Positions 5,201 through 5,210 of a DNA stretch of 5,210 bases are shown here, piece by piece (within the stretch, counting starts at the first letter, position 1; every line of letters starts with the position of its first letter). The notes under the pieces are model-generated. The model searched no databases. It was not told the origin of the DNA and saw only the letters and a program-made list of their open reading frames with translations. A program made the translations under genes and the position numbers. Location: NCBI GenBank assembly GCA_031273585.1, contig JAISRP010000303.1:1-5210 (forward strand), given 5' to 3'. The DNA is from Synergistaceae bacterium. GTDB taxonomy: Bacteria; Synergistota; Synergistia; Synergistales; Synergistaceae.

Positions 5201-5210
5201 TTTTCTTTTT
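5174..5210 (+). terminator. Probable operon terminator made from the right repeat
   Basis: The CCGGGGGAC/GTCCCCCGG stem (5174-5193) is followed by ACCCCCG and then a T-rich run, TTTTCTTTTT (5201-5210). An alternative stem pairing CGGGGG (5175-5180) with CCCCCG (5195-5200) would put the T-run directly at the stem base, the ideal geometry for intrinsic termination. It follows the last gene of the operon by under 100 bp and no other terminator is visible. The window ends inside the T-run, so its full length is unknown. Confidence 0.55.

Overview
The window holds one complete branched-chain amino acid (LIV / HAAT family) ABC importer locus on the + strand. In order it carries a periplasmic binding protein (290-1414), permease LivH (about 1629-2531), permease LivM (2528-3601), ATPase LivG (3598-4404) and ATPase LivF (4397-5116). 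All five reading frames are intact, and all recognisable ABC and permease motifs are present. The core is an ordinary transporter. The less ordinary material lies in the non-coding DNA around it.

Organism: the DNA is GC-rich, yet the permease genes use the Ile codon ATA and the Arg codon AGG freely. The binding protein has a standard Sec signal peptide, as expected for a diderm cell. This mix, together with a dedicated LIV importer, fits an amino-acid-fermenting anaerobe such as a member of the Synergistota. That placement is an inference from style only; no marker gene is present.

Layout. 1-37 (- strand): the first 12 codons of a divergent gene that reads like a RelB/DinJ-type antitoxin, with a good Shine-Dalgarno site and its own promoter and candidate operator (69-109). 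131-184: a GC-rich, two-hairpin repeat lying between the two divergent promoters. 213-241: promoter for the liv operon. 290-1414: binding protein. 1415-1628: a 214-bp gap holding a palindrome, a strong intrinsic terminator, a weak candidate internal promoter, and a hairpin that overlaps the livH Shine-Dalgarno site. 1629-5116: four tightly coupled genes with overlapping stop and start codons. 5147-5200: a second copy of the two-hairpin repeat, inverted relative to the first, running into a T-rich tract at the window end.

How it works together: the binding protein should capture Leu/Ile/Val (or a related amino acid) in the periplasm and deliver it to a LivH-LivM channel powered by a LivG-LivF ATPase pair. 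The terminator after the binding protein, followed by translationally coupled membrane and ATPase genes, would make the binding protein in excess over the membrane complex. No previously undescribed system is evident. The best leads are the inverted repeat pair bracketing the operon and the control elements in the 1415-1628 gap.
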